Numbered from the stretch's first letter, positions 8,349 to 17,482 are shown. The stretch is DNA of 42,204 nucleotides from Vicinamibacteria bacterium (GCA_016934575.1 JAFGSN010000149.1:1-42204), one strand, 5' to 3'. Made by a program: numbers and translations. Notes: generated by a model not told the origin, from the letters alone.

Positions 8349-8364
8349 GCGACGAAAGCGTCGC
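8349..8364. terminator. Hairpin between convergent genes
   Basis: GCGACG pairs perfectly with CGTCGC across an AAAG loop, directly behind the LysR stop codon and before the antiporter stop at 8380. Only two T residues follow, so it is a weak intrinsic terminator at best. The position between convergent genes supports the call. Confidence 0.45.
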
Positions 8365-8379
8365 TTGCGAACAGGGTCG

Positions 8380-10536
8380 TCACAAGGGCTCACGACGCTT
8401 CAGCGCTTCAACAGCTCCAGAGCTTCCGATGACAAGCAGGCAGTCTCCCGCCGCCAGACGTTCGGTCGGCACAGGCGTCGTGATCCGATTTTCACGCCGC
8501 CTTATGCCCACGACGGTCACGTCATGTTCTTGACGAAAACGAACGTCGGCCAGTGTCCGACCCGCCAGCGGCGAATCGTCCGCCATCTTGATTTCAGCAA
8601 CGATGAAACGATCTCCGCTCTGCGCATCACCGCCGTCCTTGATTTCGTTGAGCAGCGTCTCGGCTTGGCCCAGATCCTCCCCGGATCCCATGACAACAAG
8701 ACGATCGCCGGGGTAGATGCGAAAATCGGGCTTGGGATCGTAGTGCACGCGGCCGGCTCGGCTCACCGCCAGAATGGACACTCCCGTCATCGATCTCAAC
8801 GGAATGTCCTTGATCACTTGACCGGCCACCGACGCTTCCGACCGAATGCGTACTTCCCGGAACGTAATCGGCCAGTCGACGTGTCCCGGCAGCGAGTCCA
8901 TTGCGTGCGTGAGCGCGTCGGCCGCTTGCTCCGCGGCGTCGGTAAACGGTCGAAAGACGACGTGCGCGCCCGCTTTCACGAAAAGAACCGCTTCTTCCTG
9001 GTTCATCGCGGTCAGCGCCACTCGACTCCGATATCCACGGCTCTTGACATGCCGCAAGAGACAAAGGCTCAGTTCCTTTGAACGAATGGTGCTCACCACC
9101 CATCGGGCCTTGCGCAACGGCAACTGTTCGTGCATTTCCGGATCGGCAATGTCTCCGTACAGGACGGACATCCCCCGGGCACGCCATCGTTCGAGGGAAA
9201 CGGGATCGAAATCGACCCCGATGACGGACTTTTCGCGACGTAAAAGATACTCCGCGAGGCCGCTTCCATATCTGCCCAGACCCACCAGGACGACGTCCAC
9301 TGATTGTGTCTCCCGGAAAGAGTCGACAACCGCCTCCCGATACGGCGTTCGTTTCTCGAATATCCTCAGCGGACCGGCCAGCCAACGGTAGAGAGGGCCG
9401 GAATAAAGGATCATGTAGGTGGAGGCAAATATGGTCACAACTCCCACCAGCGTGATCAGTCCCATGGTTTCCTGCGTGATGTGGCCGATCTTGAGCCCCA
9501 AGGCCGCCACGATCAGCGAAAACTCGCTGATTTGCGCCACTGTCAGCCCCGCAAGAAAACCCGTGCGACGACGATAGCCCATGACTCCCATGATCACCAG
9601 TACGATCAGGGGATTGCCGATTAACACGAAAAGGGACAACACGACGGATGAGCCGATCTGAGATCCCACCATGGACCAGTCCAGACGTGCGCCAAGATCT
9701 ATGAAGAAGAACAGTAGCAGGAAATCCCGGAGAGTCGTGAGACGCGCCCCGATGGAGTCGCGATAACCGGTCGACGCCAGCGAAACTCCCGCAAGAAAGG
9801 CTCCGACTTCTTTGCTGAAGCCGAGCAACTCGCCGGCGGCGCCGAGCAATACGGCCCATGAAATGGCGAAAAGGATCAGCGTCTCCTGTGATCGCGCCAG
9901 TCGCCGCGTCAGACGAGGAAGAACGTGCTTCATCAAGAGGGCGATGGCGCCCAGGAATCCAAGGCCCTTGGCGGCGATGATCAACAACGTTCCCTGGACG
10001 GGATCGTCTCGCGCGGCCTGCGATCCGAAAGTGGTCAGACCGACCAGAGCCAGAATGGCGGCGATGTCCTGGACGATCAGAAACCCGACGGCGATCTGTC
10101 CATGGAGAGAATCGATCTCTTTCTTGTCCGACAACAGCTTGACGATGATGATCGTGCTCGAGAACGTCAGCGCCACCGAGACATAGGCCGCGCTCGCGAA
10201 AGACATGCCAAGAGCGACGGCGATCCCGAATCCGATGATGGACGTGAAGAGAATCTGGCCCATTCCCGTTGCCAGAGCCACGGGTCCGGTGACGCGGATG
10301 AGACCCAAGTCGAGCTTGAGGCCGACGATGAACAGCAGGAGGGCGATGCCGATATGCGCAAGCAACTCGATCTGCTGGTAATTCTCGACGAAACTGAAAC
10401 CCGAGGGACCGACGAGAATGCCGGTCGCCAGAAACATAATGAGAAGCGGCTGGCGCAGCTTCTGCCCGACGAGCCCCAGCAAAGTCGCGAGACTCAGTAT
10501 GGCGGCGATTTCGACAAAGGCGTTGTCGTGATTCAT
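8380..10536 (-). CDS. Kef-type cation:proton antiporter (CPA2)
   Basis: A 718-residue inner-membrane antiporter or glutathione-independent K+ efflux relative. Residues 1-385 form the CPA2 membrane domain, with the Kef-like QD pair at 156-157 (IVQDIAAILAL) in a membrane helix. Residues 413-530 are a TrkA-N/RCK Rossmann domain (VVLVGLGRYGSGLAEYLL, acidic VDFDP at the end of strand 2). Two TrkA-C domains follow (about 555-640 and 645-718), one more than many Kef proteins have. The frame is open 53 codons further upstream, but that would run into the ferredoxin gene; ATG at 10536 matches the family start. It lies 32 bases behind the NapG-like gene and may be the last gene of that operon. Confidence 0.88.
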   Translation of the reverse strand: MNHDNAFVEIAAILSLATLLGLVGQKLRQPLLIMFLATGILVGPSGFSFVENYQQIELLAHIGIALLLFIVGLKLDLGLIRVTGPVALATGMGQILFTSIIGFGIAVALGMSFASAAYVSVALTFSSTIIIVKLLSDKKEIDSLHGQIAVGFLIVQDIAAILALVGLTTFGSQAARDDPVQGTLLIIAAKGLGFLGAIALLMKHVLPRLTRRLARSQETLILFAISWAVLLGAAGELLGFSKEVGAFLAGVSLASTGYRDSIGARLTTLRDFLLLFFFIDLGARLDWSMVGSQIGSSVVLSLFVLIGNPLIVLVIMGVMGYRRRTGFLAGLTVAQISEFSLIVAALGLKIGHITQETMGLITLVGVVTIFASTYMILYSGPLYRWLAGPLRIFEKRTPYREAVVDSFRETQSVDVVLVGLGRYGSGLAEYLLRREKSVIGVDFDPVSLERWRARGMSVLYGDIADPEMHEQLPLRKARWVVSTIRSKELSLCLLRHVKSRGYRSRVALTAMNQEEAVLFVKAGAHVVFRPFTDAAEQAADALTHAMDSLPGHVDWPITFREVRIRSEASVAGQVIKDIPLRSMTGVSILAVSRAGRVHYDPKPDFRIYPGDRLVVMGSGEDLGQAETLLNEIKDGGDAQSGDRFIVAEIKMADDSPLAGRTLADVRFRQEHDVTVVGIRRRENRITTPVPTERLAAGDCLLVIGSSGAVEALKRREPL

Positions 10537-10568
10537 TGCCCCGCGATAATCATGTCGTGAACACGGGG

Positions 10569-11291
10569 CTATCCGTAGCCGTCCGTGAGCAGAATCTGAT
10601 TGTCGGGATGGCGCGTCTCGCCCACGCTCGTAACGATGATCGCAGCCCGGTCTGCCATGGGGCACTTGTTCTGACAGATACCGCAACCAACGCACTTTTC
10701 CGCGTCGACATGGGGCTGCTTGAGCGTTATTCGCTGACCTCTACGGTCGACGACCTCGACGTCCTGAAGCCAGATGGCCTTGTCGGGTATCGGGCAGTGC
10801 TCTTCGCAGACAATGCAGGAGCGCGCATAGGCCCAGGGCAGGCAGCGATTGCGATCGAAATGCGCCAAGCCCATCCGCGTCTGATGCTTCTCCTCGACGG
10901 ACAGCTCACGGATGGCGCCCGTCGGGCAGACCTGTCCGCATAACGTGCACTCGTACTCGCAGTAACCGACATCCATATTGAGCACGGGAGTCCACGTGCC
11001 TTCGAGGCCTCCCACGCACCAAGCGGCCTGGATCGCGTTCGTCGGGCAGACTTTCATGCATTCGCCGCAACGAATGCACTTGGCCAGAAAGTCCTTTTCG
11101 GGCAGCGATCCCGGCGGCCGGATGAGCAGAGGACTGTGAGATCGTCCGCCCCCCAGAGGCTCTGTCTTGACGAGCAATGCGCTTCCGGCGCCCGCAAGCG
11201 CTGAAGCGACGAGCGCTCGGCGACCAAGCGCGATACGCTCCGCCTTTGGCGGTCGAATGAATCTCCGCAGCCAGCGACCGATCGCCATCAT
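10569..11291 (-). CDS. NapG/MauM-like polyferredoxin, Tat-exported
   Basis: A 240-residue protein with four [4Fe-4S] cluster motifs (CIRCGECMKVCP, CTLCGQVCP, CIVCEEHCP, CVGCGICQNKCP). A twin-arginine-like leader (GRRALVASALAGAG, about 23-36) suggests folded export to the periplasm. In NapG and MauM relatives such proteins pass electrons from a membrane NapH/MauN partner. Here that partner is the gene just upstream, which it overlaps by four bases (ATGA). No nitrate reductase or methylamine dehydrogenase is nearby, so the terminal acceptor is unknown. Confidence 0.85.
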   Translation of the reverse strand: MMAIGRWLRRFIRPPKAERIALGRRALVASALAGAGSALLVKTEPLGGGRSHSPLLIRPPGSLPEKDFLAKCIRCGECMKVCPTNAIQAAWCVGGLEGTWTPVLNMDVGYCEYECTLCGQVCPTGAIRELSVEEKHQTRMGLAHFDRNRCLPWAYARSCIVCEEHCPIPDKAIWLQDVEVVDRRGQRITLKQPHVDAEKCVGCGICQNKCPMADRAAIIVTSVGETRHPDNQILLTDGYG

Positions 11292-12238
11292 ACCCGATCC
11301 TCCCTCGGCGGTCCGAATCGGATGCGGATACCCTGCGTCGGACAGGCGTCATGGCAGTTCCAGCAATAGAGGCATTCAGCCGGTTTCCAGCCGTCGCCGC
11401 CCGAGGGATTGGCGCCGCCCTGGCAGTCAGCCACGCACAATAGGCACTCGTTGCATCGCTCCGGCGCCTTGGTGACACGCACGAGAGGGTTCTTCCCGAC
11501 GACGCCAAGCAACGCGCCCAGCGGACAGATGAAACGGCACCAGAAGCGCGAGCGGTACAAATTGAGCGCCGTGACGGCGACGAAGAGACCGCCAATGAGC
11601 AGCGCCCCTACGTAGCGCGGCTGCTCGAGCGCCAGAAAATGGCGCCGCAAAACCTCGTATGCCGGCTCGGAGACAGCCGTGACGCGCGCTTTGCCGACAC
11701 CGGGATCGACGTCGTAAATCCACGTGAACACGCTCTGCGTGGCGAAGTTGACCGCGGGATACACGGCCGTCGCCGTTGAGCGGTAGAGAAACGATATCGG
11801 ATCGAGCCAGCCGACCGCGTTCACGCCCGCCAGGGCGCCCGCCAGGAAAACAACAAGCGCCGCATACTTGGCTTTCTGCCAGGGCGAGTATCCGCCGATC
11901 GCGATTCTAGCTTTGGCCTTGCCGCCACGCAGCGCCGAAAAAAACGTATGGACGGCGCCGAAAGGGCACACCCATCCGCAAAACCAGCGTCCGAGAAGCA
12001 GCGTGACGAGCACCACGATAAGCGAGAGCAAGAAAGCCGCCGGCACGGCATGCCTCGCGACCCAAATGGTGAGCGCCACGAGAGGATCCATCTCGAAGAA
12101 GAGCTTGACCGGGCCGCCCACGCGATTGACGGGGTGAAACACGGTTTCGAGAAACAGCCAGACAAACAGCAGGAAGAACGCCGTCTGGCTGAGCCGCCGC
12201 AGCCAGATGACTTTCGACGTCCGCTTTTTCGGAGCCAT
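11288..12238 (-). CDS. NapH/MauN-like membrane iron-sulfur protein
   Basis: A 316-residue quinol-linked electron carrier candidate with about five membrane segments. Two cysteine motifs of the NapH/NosR/RdxA group, FCGWVCPFGA (around residue 89) and WCRFICPLGA (around 230), lie at membrane helix ends. Two C-terminal ferredoxin clusters follow (CNECLLCVADC and CLYCWNCHDACP). NapH-type proteins are thought to move electrons from quinol to a NapG-type partner, which follows immediately here. Its start is 12 bases behind the DUF362 gene stop. Confidence 0.85.
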   Translation of the reverse strand: MAPKKRTSKVIWLRRLSQTAFFLLFVWLFLETVFHPVNRVGGPVKLFFEMDPLVALTIWVARHAVPAAFLLSLIVVLVTLLLGRWFCGWVCPFGAVHTFFSALRGGKAKARIAIGGYSPWQKAKYAALVVFLAGALAGVNAVGWLDPISFLYRSTATAVYPAVNFATQSVFTWIYDVDPGVGKARVTAVSEPAYEVLRRHFLALEQPRYVGALLIGGLFVAVTALNLYRSRFWCRFICPLGALLGVVGKNPLVRVTKAPERCNECLLCVADCQGGANPSGGDGWKPAECLYCWNCHDACPTQGIRIRFGPPREDRV

Positions 12239-12250
12239 CCCGTGTTCGCC

Positions 12251-13183
12251 TCAGATGTCGGCGCGCTTCGGCGCCAGCGATTCGAAGTCCATCTTGCCCA
12301 GGCCGCGCGCCTGCGCCTCGACGAGATGACCGACGTCGCCCGGCTTTGCGCCGAGCCAGGTGGCCCCTAGGGCGTCAATCGCCACCTGATCGGTACCAGC
12401 CGCAACCGCGCCGAGATGCTTGACGTCGGCGAGGTTGCCGCCCACGGGACCATGATCCATCAGAACGCGCACGCCGTCCATGACGACGAGCGTGGGCTTG
12501 AAAAAGGCTGCCAGGTCGGGAAGCGCGTTGTCGAGATCCTGATGCAAGCGGTTGCGTGCTCCGCCGATGACTCCCATGAGATTCTTCATGCCGAGAGTGG
12601 CCCTGCACAAATTATGGTGCTTGACGATCGGAACATTGATGAGCTTGTCGGCCTCGACGGCGTCCGTATAGACCTCCCACTCCTTGAGCACCTTGCCCTT
12701 GATGGGCATCTTGCGAAACTTGCGCGAATCAAGAAAAAAGGATTCCGCCCCGGCCTTCCTGGCGGCCTCCTGGATGCCGCTGCGCGCGAACGTGCGTTGA
12801 GCGGCGTTCGTCGCATTGTCGCTGACGATGACGCGCTTGGCGCCCGCTTCCAAGCATATCTCGACCAGCGTCGCGATAACGTCGGGATTGGTGTTGGCCG
12901 CCTGTTCCGGACGTTTGTCCCAGCCGATATTGGGCTTAACCCAGACCACGTCGCCCCTCGACACGAAACGTTTCATCCCGCCGAGCCCATCGATCGCCCG
13001 ACGCGTGAGCTGACGTGCTTGATTCGCAACGGCTGCGGCGTCCTTCGGCTCTCCGCGAGAGCGCGCAATGCTCAGAACGGCCGGCGCCGCGGCTTCGGCC
13101 TTCCTCACTGACCAGTCCGCCGGCAAACCGACTCCGGCGATCGCGCACGTCTTGAGGAACCATCGACGATCATATTCCAACAT
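12251..13183 (-). CDS. DUF362 protein, Tat-exported
   Basis: A 310-residue protein of the DUF362 family, whose biochemical role is not established. The leader DRRWFLKTCAIAGVG has the twin-arginine pattern, so the product is probably exported folded. The body shows the family pattern: GDVVWVKPNIGW, NTNPDVIATLVEICLEAGAKR in two pieces, VIVSDN, INVPIVKHH and GMKNLMGVIGG. No ferredoxin clusters are present, although some DUF362 proteins carry them. A GTG at 13201 could start it, but ATG at 13183 sits correctly behind AAGGAGG and puts the twin arginines near the N-terminus. It is in one operon with the DUF6599 and iron-sulfur genes. Confidence 0.85.
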   Translation of the reverse strand: MLEYDRRWFLKTCAIAGVGLPADWSVRKAEAAAPAVLSIARSRGEPKDAAAVANQARQLTRRAIDGLGGMKRFVSRGDVVWVKPNIGWDKRPEQAANTNPDVIATLVEICLEAGAKRVIVSDNATNAAQRTFARSGIQEAARKAGAESFFLDSRKFRKMPIKGKVLKEWEVYTDAVEADKLINVPIVKHHNLCRATLGMKNLMGVIGGARNRLHQDLDNALPDLAAFFKPTLVVMDGVRVLMDHGPVGGNLADVKHLGAVAAGTDQVAIDALGATWLGAKPGDVGHLVEAQARGLGKMDFESLAPKRADI

Positions 13184-13222
13184 CAATGCCTCCTTCCGCA
13201 CGATTCAAGCGCGTCTCTCGTC

Positions 13223-14155
13223 TCAATGCTTGAGGCTCGTCCGAATCGCTTCGATCAGCTTTCCGGGATCGTCCGGCGGCGGCGTCAAGATGACGAGGCG
13301 CGATCCCAACGCCATGAAGAGCATCTGGCCCTCGAACGAACTGGTTCCCAGAAACGCGCCCTCCATGATCGTCGCGGGCGCCAGACTCCCGGCCTTTTGA
13401 AAGTGTGACTCGAGTTGGCGCCGTCGTGCAAGCGCGTCTTCATCGCCGAGCCCTTCGGAGATCACGAGCTTCGTTTCCACTCCCCCGCAGGCATAACGCG
13501 CCATGAATGCGGGCGCCAGGAACGCGTGGCCAAGGGGCGCCGTTAGTACGAAACTCTCGGAGCGCGGCACACGACTTTCTTCGGGCAACAGAGCCAGTTC
13601 CTCGGGGAACACGCGCGCTCCGCCGATGGTATCGGCCACGGTTTTACCGAGCTTCAAGAGAATCGGCGTGGCGGCGCCGCCTGAACGGAATCCCGCGATC
13701 TTCACGTAGTACGGCCCCTGAAAAAGACACAACGTAAAATCGTCGGCGTGCCCCTCGACTCCGATCTCGACGATCTTCGCTTCGCTCGAGCGTTCGGCGA
13801 CGTATACGCCAAAAGCGTTTCGCGGCTCCCCCATGTCGTAAATGTCCAGAGTGACGTCCACGTCGCCGGCGCGATATTCTTGATGGATCAAGGCGACGAA
13901 TCCGTATTGGTGGAACGCCTCGGCCGCTCCATTGATGTACTCCCAGAGGTTTTCGCCATAGAAGATGGGCGCGCCGGCGGCTCGCGCTCCGAGCTTCACA
14001 GGATCGGGGAGAAGCGCACGCAGCCTTGCCTGCGTTTCCCGGGTCACCGCCGCCTGCGCGCGAACGTTGTCGTCCTCTATTATGTTCTGCTCCTGCGCTT
14101 GTGTCGGGCGGTTCGAAAACATTCCGACCAGCATGACGGCGACCAGAATTCTCAT
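13223..14155 (-). CDS. DUF6599-like secreted protein
   Basis: A 310-residue protein with a signal peptide (about residues 1-20, TQAQ at the end). It resembles the DUF6599 group often found beside DUF362 and NapH/NapG-like genes; its function is unknown. Recognisable features are the segment YGENLWEYINGAAEAFHQYGF (two pieces), the DIYDMGEPRNAFGVY motif, and a FLAPAFMARYACGG stretch. The frame is open to 14596, but ATG at 14155 has a GGGAGG site and starts the signal peptide. It is the first gene of the minus-strand operon and is transcribed away from the serine protease gene. Confidence 0.72.
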   Translation of the reverse strand: MRILVAVMLVGMFSNRPTQAQEQNIIEDDNVRAQAAVTRETQARLRALLPDPVKLGARAAGAPIFYGENLWEYINGAAEAFHQYGFVALIHQEYRAGDVDVTLDIYDMGEPRNAFGVYVAERSSEAKIVEIGVEGHADDFTLCLFQGPYYVKIAGFRSGGAATPILLKLGKTVADTIGGARVFPEELALLPEESRVPRSESFVLTAPLGHAFLAPAFMARYACGGVETKLVISEGLGDEDALARRRQLESHFQKAGSLAPATIMEGAFLGTSSFEGQMLFMALGSRLVILTPPPDDPGKLIEAIRTSLKH

Positions 14156-14199
14156 GGCATTTCCCTCCCATGACGAACGAGCATGACCCGTTCTTTGCA

Positions 14200-14208
14200 A
14201 GAATATCA
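14200..14208 (-). promoter_or_regulatory. Extended -10 of the DUF6599 operon
   Basis: On the minus strand TGATATTCT fits an extended -10 (TG-n-TATTCT), 53 bases upstream of the ATG at 14155. No good -35 element is visible, as expected for extended -10 promoters. Confidence 0.35.
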
Positions 14209-14233
14209 CGAAGAGTGGCGCGCGCCGGATACG

Positions 14234-14242
14234 TGATACTAT
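14234..14242 (+). promoter_or_regulatory. Extended -10 of the serine protease gene
   Basis: TGATACTAT (TG-n-TACTAT) lies 51 bases upstream of the start codon at 14285, with an A/T-rich run behind it. It is divergent from the DUF6599 promoter. No -35 match is apparent. Confidence 0.35.
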
Positions 14243-14284
14243 TTTGTAAATCGTTGTGAAATCCGAATCGACGGTGGATGGGAC

Positions 14285-15805
14285 ATGAATACGATCGAGC
14301 GTGAACCATGCTTCTTCTGCGCCGAACCGGTCGCGCTGGACGCCAGGGTCTGTCCGCACTGCAAGCAAGACACGCTCGTCGACGTCGTGCTCGAACGGGC
14401 CGTCGCCGACTCGCGACGACGTTACCGAGTCGCGCGCGCGCTGGCGTCGCTGGGCGCGGCGATGCCGCCTTTCATGACCATTCAGCAGGCGCTGGCGACG
14501 CCGGGATCCACGGTCGCGCGACGCGTGACGCGCGGTCTCGCCCGGCAGATCGCCGGAGTGCTCACGCCGGAAGGCGTGAGCACATTCGTTCAACACTCAA
14601 ACGACCTGTCCGTTACAAAGCGCCCATGGAAAGCCCTGGCGATCGGAGCCGGCGCCTTGCTCATCGCCGGAGTCGCATGGCTCGGCGTGCGCCTGCTCCA
14701 TTCCGACAGGCCGGAAAAGCCCGCGCTCGTCCCGCTGTCGTCGCTCCAACCGAGCGACATCGAGTATTCGTCCGATCTCTCGACGCGTGAGCTTGCGGAG
14801 AGAGCCTTGCCGTCGACAGTGTCGCTACGCTGCGCCGAATCGGTCGCCTCGGGCTTCTTCGTCGCGAAGGACTTGGTCCTGACCAACGCCCACGCCGTCT
14901 GCCCGGATGGCGTCATAAGAATCATTCTCTCCGACGGACGAGAGCTCAGCGGCCTCTCCACGCAAACCGATCGGACGCTCGATCTCGCGCTCGTCAAGGT
15001 GGCCGGCGGGGATGCATTGCCGCTGCCGCTGGGTGACGCGGGCGTCGCCGCCGTCGGCGACAAGGTGGTCTTTATCGGCAGCCCTGTCGGCCTCGAGTTC
15101 ACCGTGCATGAGGGCTCGATTAGCAGCCTCTCGCGATCGCTGAACGGTTTGGCGTATATCCAGATGGACGCCAAGGTCAATCCCGGAAACAGCGGCGGGC
15201 CATTGCTCGACAGCCATGGCCGTGTCATCGGCATCGTGTCGCTCAAGCACATGGCGGCCGAGGGCATCGGCCTGGCCCTGCCGATCAACTACTCCTACAC
15301 CGGAACACGGCCGATTCTGGCGGCTCCACAGGACGCGCCGGCCTCGACGCGGTTCGAGGAGATGATGGCGCACGCCCGGCGAGAAAGCCGGGAAGAGGCA
15401 TTCGAAGAACCCGAGACGCCACCGCAGCTTCCGATACTGGTCGCCGCTTCCGTCGACCAGTATGACCGCTTGCTCGCGCACATCGTGCTTCCCGCCTCGC
15501 AGACACCCGGTTTTCGCGAGATCTCAATCAAGATCTGGGCCGGCGCCGAGATGATCTGCGCGCTCAAAGGAGACGTTTCTGACTGGGCGCCTTTCGACGA
15601 AAACGCGCCTCCCGTCGCGGTCGATCGCAACATTCTCCATTTCATCGCCACGCAACACGCGCGGTCTCAACTCTTTCTCGGCGAATCACCGCTCCGGTGG
15701 GACCTTTGCCCGCGCGAGCGCATGCACGGCACGATCGTCCTCGAACTGGATGGAGCCGATCCCCAGGCATCCCGACTCGTCGTGCGTGTGCAACGATATC
15801 GTTGA
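14285..15805 (+). CDS. Membrane-bound trypsin-like protease with zinc ribbon
   Basis: A 506-residue protein. An N-terminal zinc ribbon uses C9, C12, C23 and C26 (CFFC and CPHC). A small helical domain follows (about 45-100, RYRVARALASLG, TIQQALATPGSTVARR), then one membrane helix at 117-138. The S1C/HtrA-type protease domain spans about 170-340, with the catalytic triad H203 (TNAHAV), D233 (TLDLALVKV) and S303 (NPGNSGGP). No PDZ domain follows; the last 150 residues are an unrecognised, probably beta-rich domain. The ribbon and small helical domain should be cytoplasmic and the protease periplasmic, which suggests signalling or quality control across the membrane (inference). Confidence 0.85.
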   Translation: MNTIEREPCFFCAEPVALDARVCPHCKQDTLVDVVLERAVADSRRRYRVARALASLGAAMPPFMTIQQALATPGSTVARRVTRGLARQIAGVLTPEGVSTFVQHSNDLSVTKRPWKALAIGAGALLIAGVAWLGVRLLHSDRPEKPALVPLSSLQPSDIEYSSDLSTRELAERALPSTVSLRCAESVASGFFVAKDLVLTNAHAVCPDGVIRIILSDGRELSGLSTQTDRTLDLALVKVAGGDALPLPLGDAGVAAVGDKVVFIGSPVGLEFTVHEGSISSLSRSLNGLAYIQMDAKVNPGNSGGPLLDSHGRVIGIVSLKHMAAEGIGLALPINYSYTGTRPILAAPQDAPASTRFEEMMAHARRESREEAFEEPETPPQLPILVAASVDQYDRLLAHIVLPASQTPGFREISIKIWAGAEMICALKGDVSDWAPFDENAPPVAVDRNILHFIATQHARSQLFLGESPLRWDLCPRERMHGTIVLELDGADPQASRLVVRVQRYR

Positions 15806-15867
15806 TCTTGAAGAATGTCGACGATCCGAAAGCGTCCGTGTCCCCGGCCGAAAACGAGAATCCACGC

Positions 15868-16425
15868 ATGACTCACGTCATCTCTCACGGCGGCGACGAC
15901 GGCACGACAGGCCTGGCAGGGAGCGGTCGCTTACGTAAGAATCACCCGCGTATCACGGCGATCGGCGAGCTGGACGAGTTGAACGCGACGCTCGGCGCGG
16001 CCCGCGCTTTCGTGCACGACCTGGACCTACAGGAGATCCTGGAATCGCTTCAGCGCGATCTGTTCACGATCGGCGCGCGACTCGCGGATTCATCGAAAGC
16101 TCGGCCGCGTGCTTGCGCAAAGACCGGCCTGACGTCCGCCGACGTGAACCGCCTCGAAACGCGCATCGCTCGCTTCGAGGCGGTTCTTCCTCCGCTCCAG
16201 CGGTTCACGTTCCCCGGCGGAGCGCAAAGCGGAGCGATGCTCCACATGTCGCGCACCGTGGCCCGCCGCGCCGAGCGCGCCATCGTCGCCCTCGACGAAC
16301 TCGATCCGATCGATCCGCTCGTGCTCGTGTACCTCAATCGCCTCTCCTCTCTGCTGTACGTCCTCGCGCGCGAGGCCAACCGTCGCGAGGGCGTTCCGGA
16401 AGAGGAGTGGCGACCTACCAGTTAA
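15868..16425 (+). CDS. PduO-type cob(I)alamin adenosyltransferase
   Basis: A 185-residue enzyme that transfers the adenosyl group of ATP to cob(I)alamin, making coenzyme B12. The ATP-binding N-terminus is present (GGDDGTTGLAGSGRL, then GELDELNATLGAA), as is the C-terminal helix with LNRLSSLLYVLAREANRREG. The central FPGGAQSGAMLHMSRTVARRAER segment (two pieces) is typical. The length is normal. The frame is open upstream into the protease gene, but ATG at 15868 matches the family start; its ribosome-binding site is weak. nrdJ, which needs its product, lies 3 kb away. Its 3' end overlaps the convergent small protein gene by 11 bases. Confidence 0.92.
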   Translation: MTHVISHGGDDGTTGLAGSGRLRKNHPRITAIGELDELNATLGAARAFVHDLDLQEILESLQRDLFTIGARLADSSKARPRACAKTGLTSADVNRLETRIARFEAVLPPLQRFTFPGGAQSGAMLHMSRTVARRAERAIVALDELDPIDPLVLVYLNRLSSLLYVLAREANRREGVPEEEWRPTS

Positions 16426-16813
16426 CGCACTGAAAGCCGACGGGGGTCCAGACCACGCTCACCAGAATGCCTTCGTAGCTTCGGCGGCTTGCGGGGCATT
16501 GGCCCACGCCTACGACGCGCTCGTCCGTTTCGGCCCTGAATTTGTATCCGTGGCCGATATCGAGGCACATCAAAAGCGTTCGTGAGTCGCCCGAGTCGAG
16601 CAACTTCTCGTGCGTGGCCCGCTCGCCTGGACCGAGCACGTAGTATGCGCCGCGCGTCTGTTCGCTGTTGACAAGCGCCACGCGCACATCCTCGCAGGTC
16701 TTGAAGCGGTCGGACAGGTAGTCGTCGACGTTCAGGCAGGCCGGGCCCATGATGCACAAGACGACGGCGAAGGCTGAAAGGACGACTCTTTCGGCAAAGC
16801 GCGCGCGACTCAT
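16415..16813 (-). CDS. Small exported protein, function unknown
   Basis: A 132-residue product if started at the ATG at 16813. It opens with a signal-like hydrophobic stretch (VVLSAFAVVLCIMGPAC). The Cys at the end could be a lipid-attachment site, but the preceding residues are not a canonical lipobox. The mature part has several more cysteines that may form disulfides. No family is recognised. The frame is open 26 codons further up, but that would put charged residues before the signal. It overlaps the convergent pduO by 11 bases. Confidence 0.5.
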   Translation of the reverse strand: MSRARFAERVVLSAFAVVLCIMGPACLNVDDYLSDRFKTCEDVRVALVNSEQTRGAYYVLGPGERATHEKLLDSGDSRTLLMCLDIGHGYKFRAETDERVVGVGQCPASRRSYEGILVSVVWTPVGFQCVNW

Positions 16814-16906
16814 TGGCCTGTCATTTTCATTCCCGGACGCGCGACGGTCAAGCGACGGTCCCGGCCGGCGATGAGCGCCTTTCGTATTCACGGTTCATGA
16901 CCCGGC

Positions 16907-17329
16907 TCACTCTCCGATGACCTTGATGAGCAAGCGTTTCGGCCTCCGTCCGTCGAACTCGCCATAAAAGATCTGCTCCCAAGGACCGAAATCGAGCCTT
17001 CCCTTCGTGACCGCCAGAACCACCTCTCGTCCCATGATCTGCCGCTTGTGGTGCGCGTCGCCGTTGTCCTCTCCGGTCCGGTTGTGCCGATAACGCTCGG
17101 GACTGGGATCAAAAGGGGCGAGAGCCTCGAGCCACTTCTTGTAGTCCTCGTGCAGTCCCGGCTCGTCGTCGTTGATGAACACCGAAGCCGTGATGTGCAT
17201 GGCGTTGACCAGGCAAAGGCCTTCCTGCACCCCGCTCTCCGCCACGGCGTCCTGAACGCGCCGCGTGATGTTCACGAAGTCCATGCGCGCCGGTACGTTC
17301 ATCGTGAGATAGTTGGTGTGCGTTTTCAT
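16907..17329 (-). CDS. YjbQ/UPF0047 family protein
   Basis: A 140-residue protein of the YjbQ (UPF0047) family, some members of which have thiamine-phosphate synthase activity in vitro. Family residues are conserved: H45 in [19 protein letters not shown], the DAHH motif at 91-94, and [11 protein letters not shown] near the C-terminus. The length is the family norm. The gene stands alone, divergent from the 300-residue unknown protein. The physiological role of the family is not settled. Confidence 0.88.
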   Translation of the reverse strand: MKTHTNYLTMNVPARMDFVNITRRVQDAVAESGVQEGLCLVNAMHITASVFINDDEPGLHEDYKKWLEALAPFDPSPERYRHNRTGEDNGDAHHKRQIMGREVVLAVTKGRLDFGPWEQIFYGEFDGRRPKRLLIKVIGE

Positions 17330-17482
17330 GCTCTTCTCGCATCTGGATCGATCCGGACCCGGAGATGATACGATACCATATGACGTCCGAGGACACCCTG
17401 TCGTATGGCATGACGCCCTCCATCGCGCGAGCGATGTACAATTGTCCTATGGCGGAAAGGGACATGAGCGGACAATAGGCCG

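Noticed and set aside
8365-9081. Plus-strand frame of 238 codons
   Set aside because: Antisense to the two TrkA-C domains of the antiporter.
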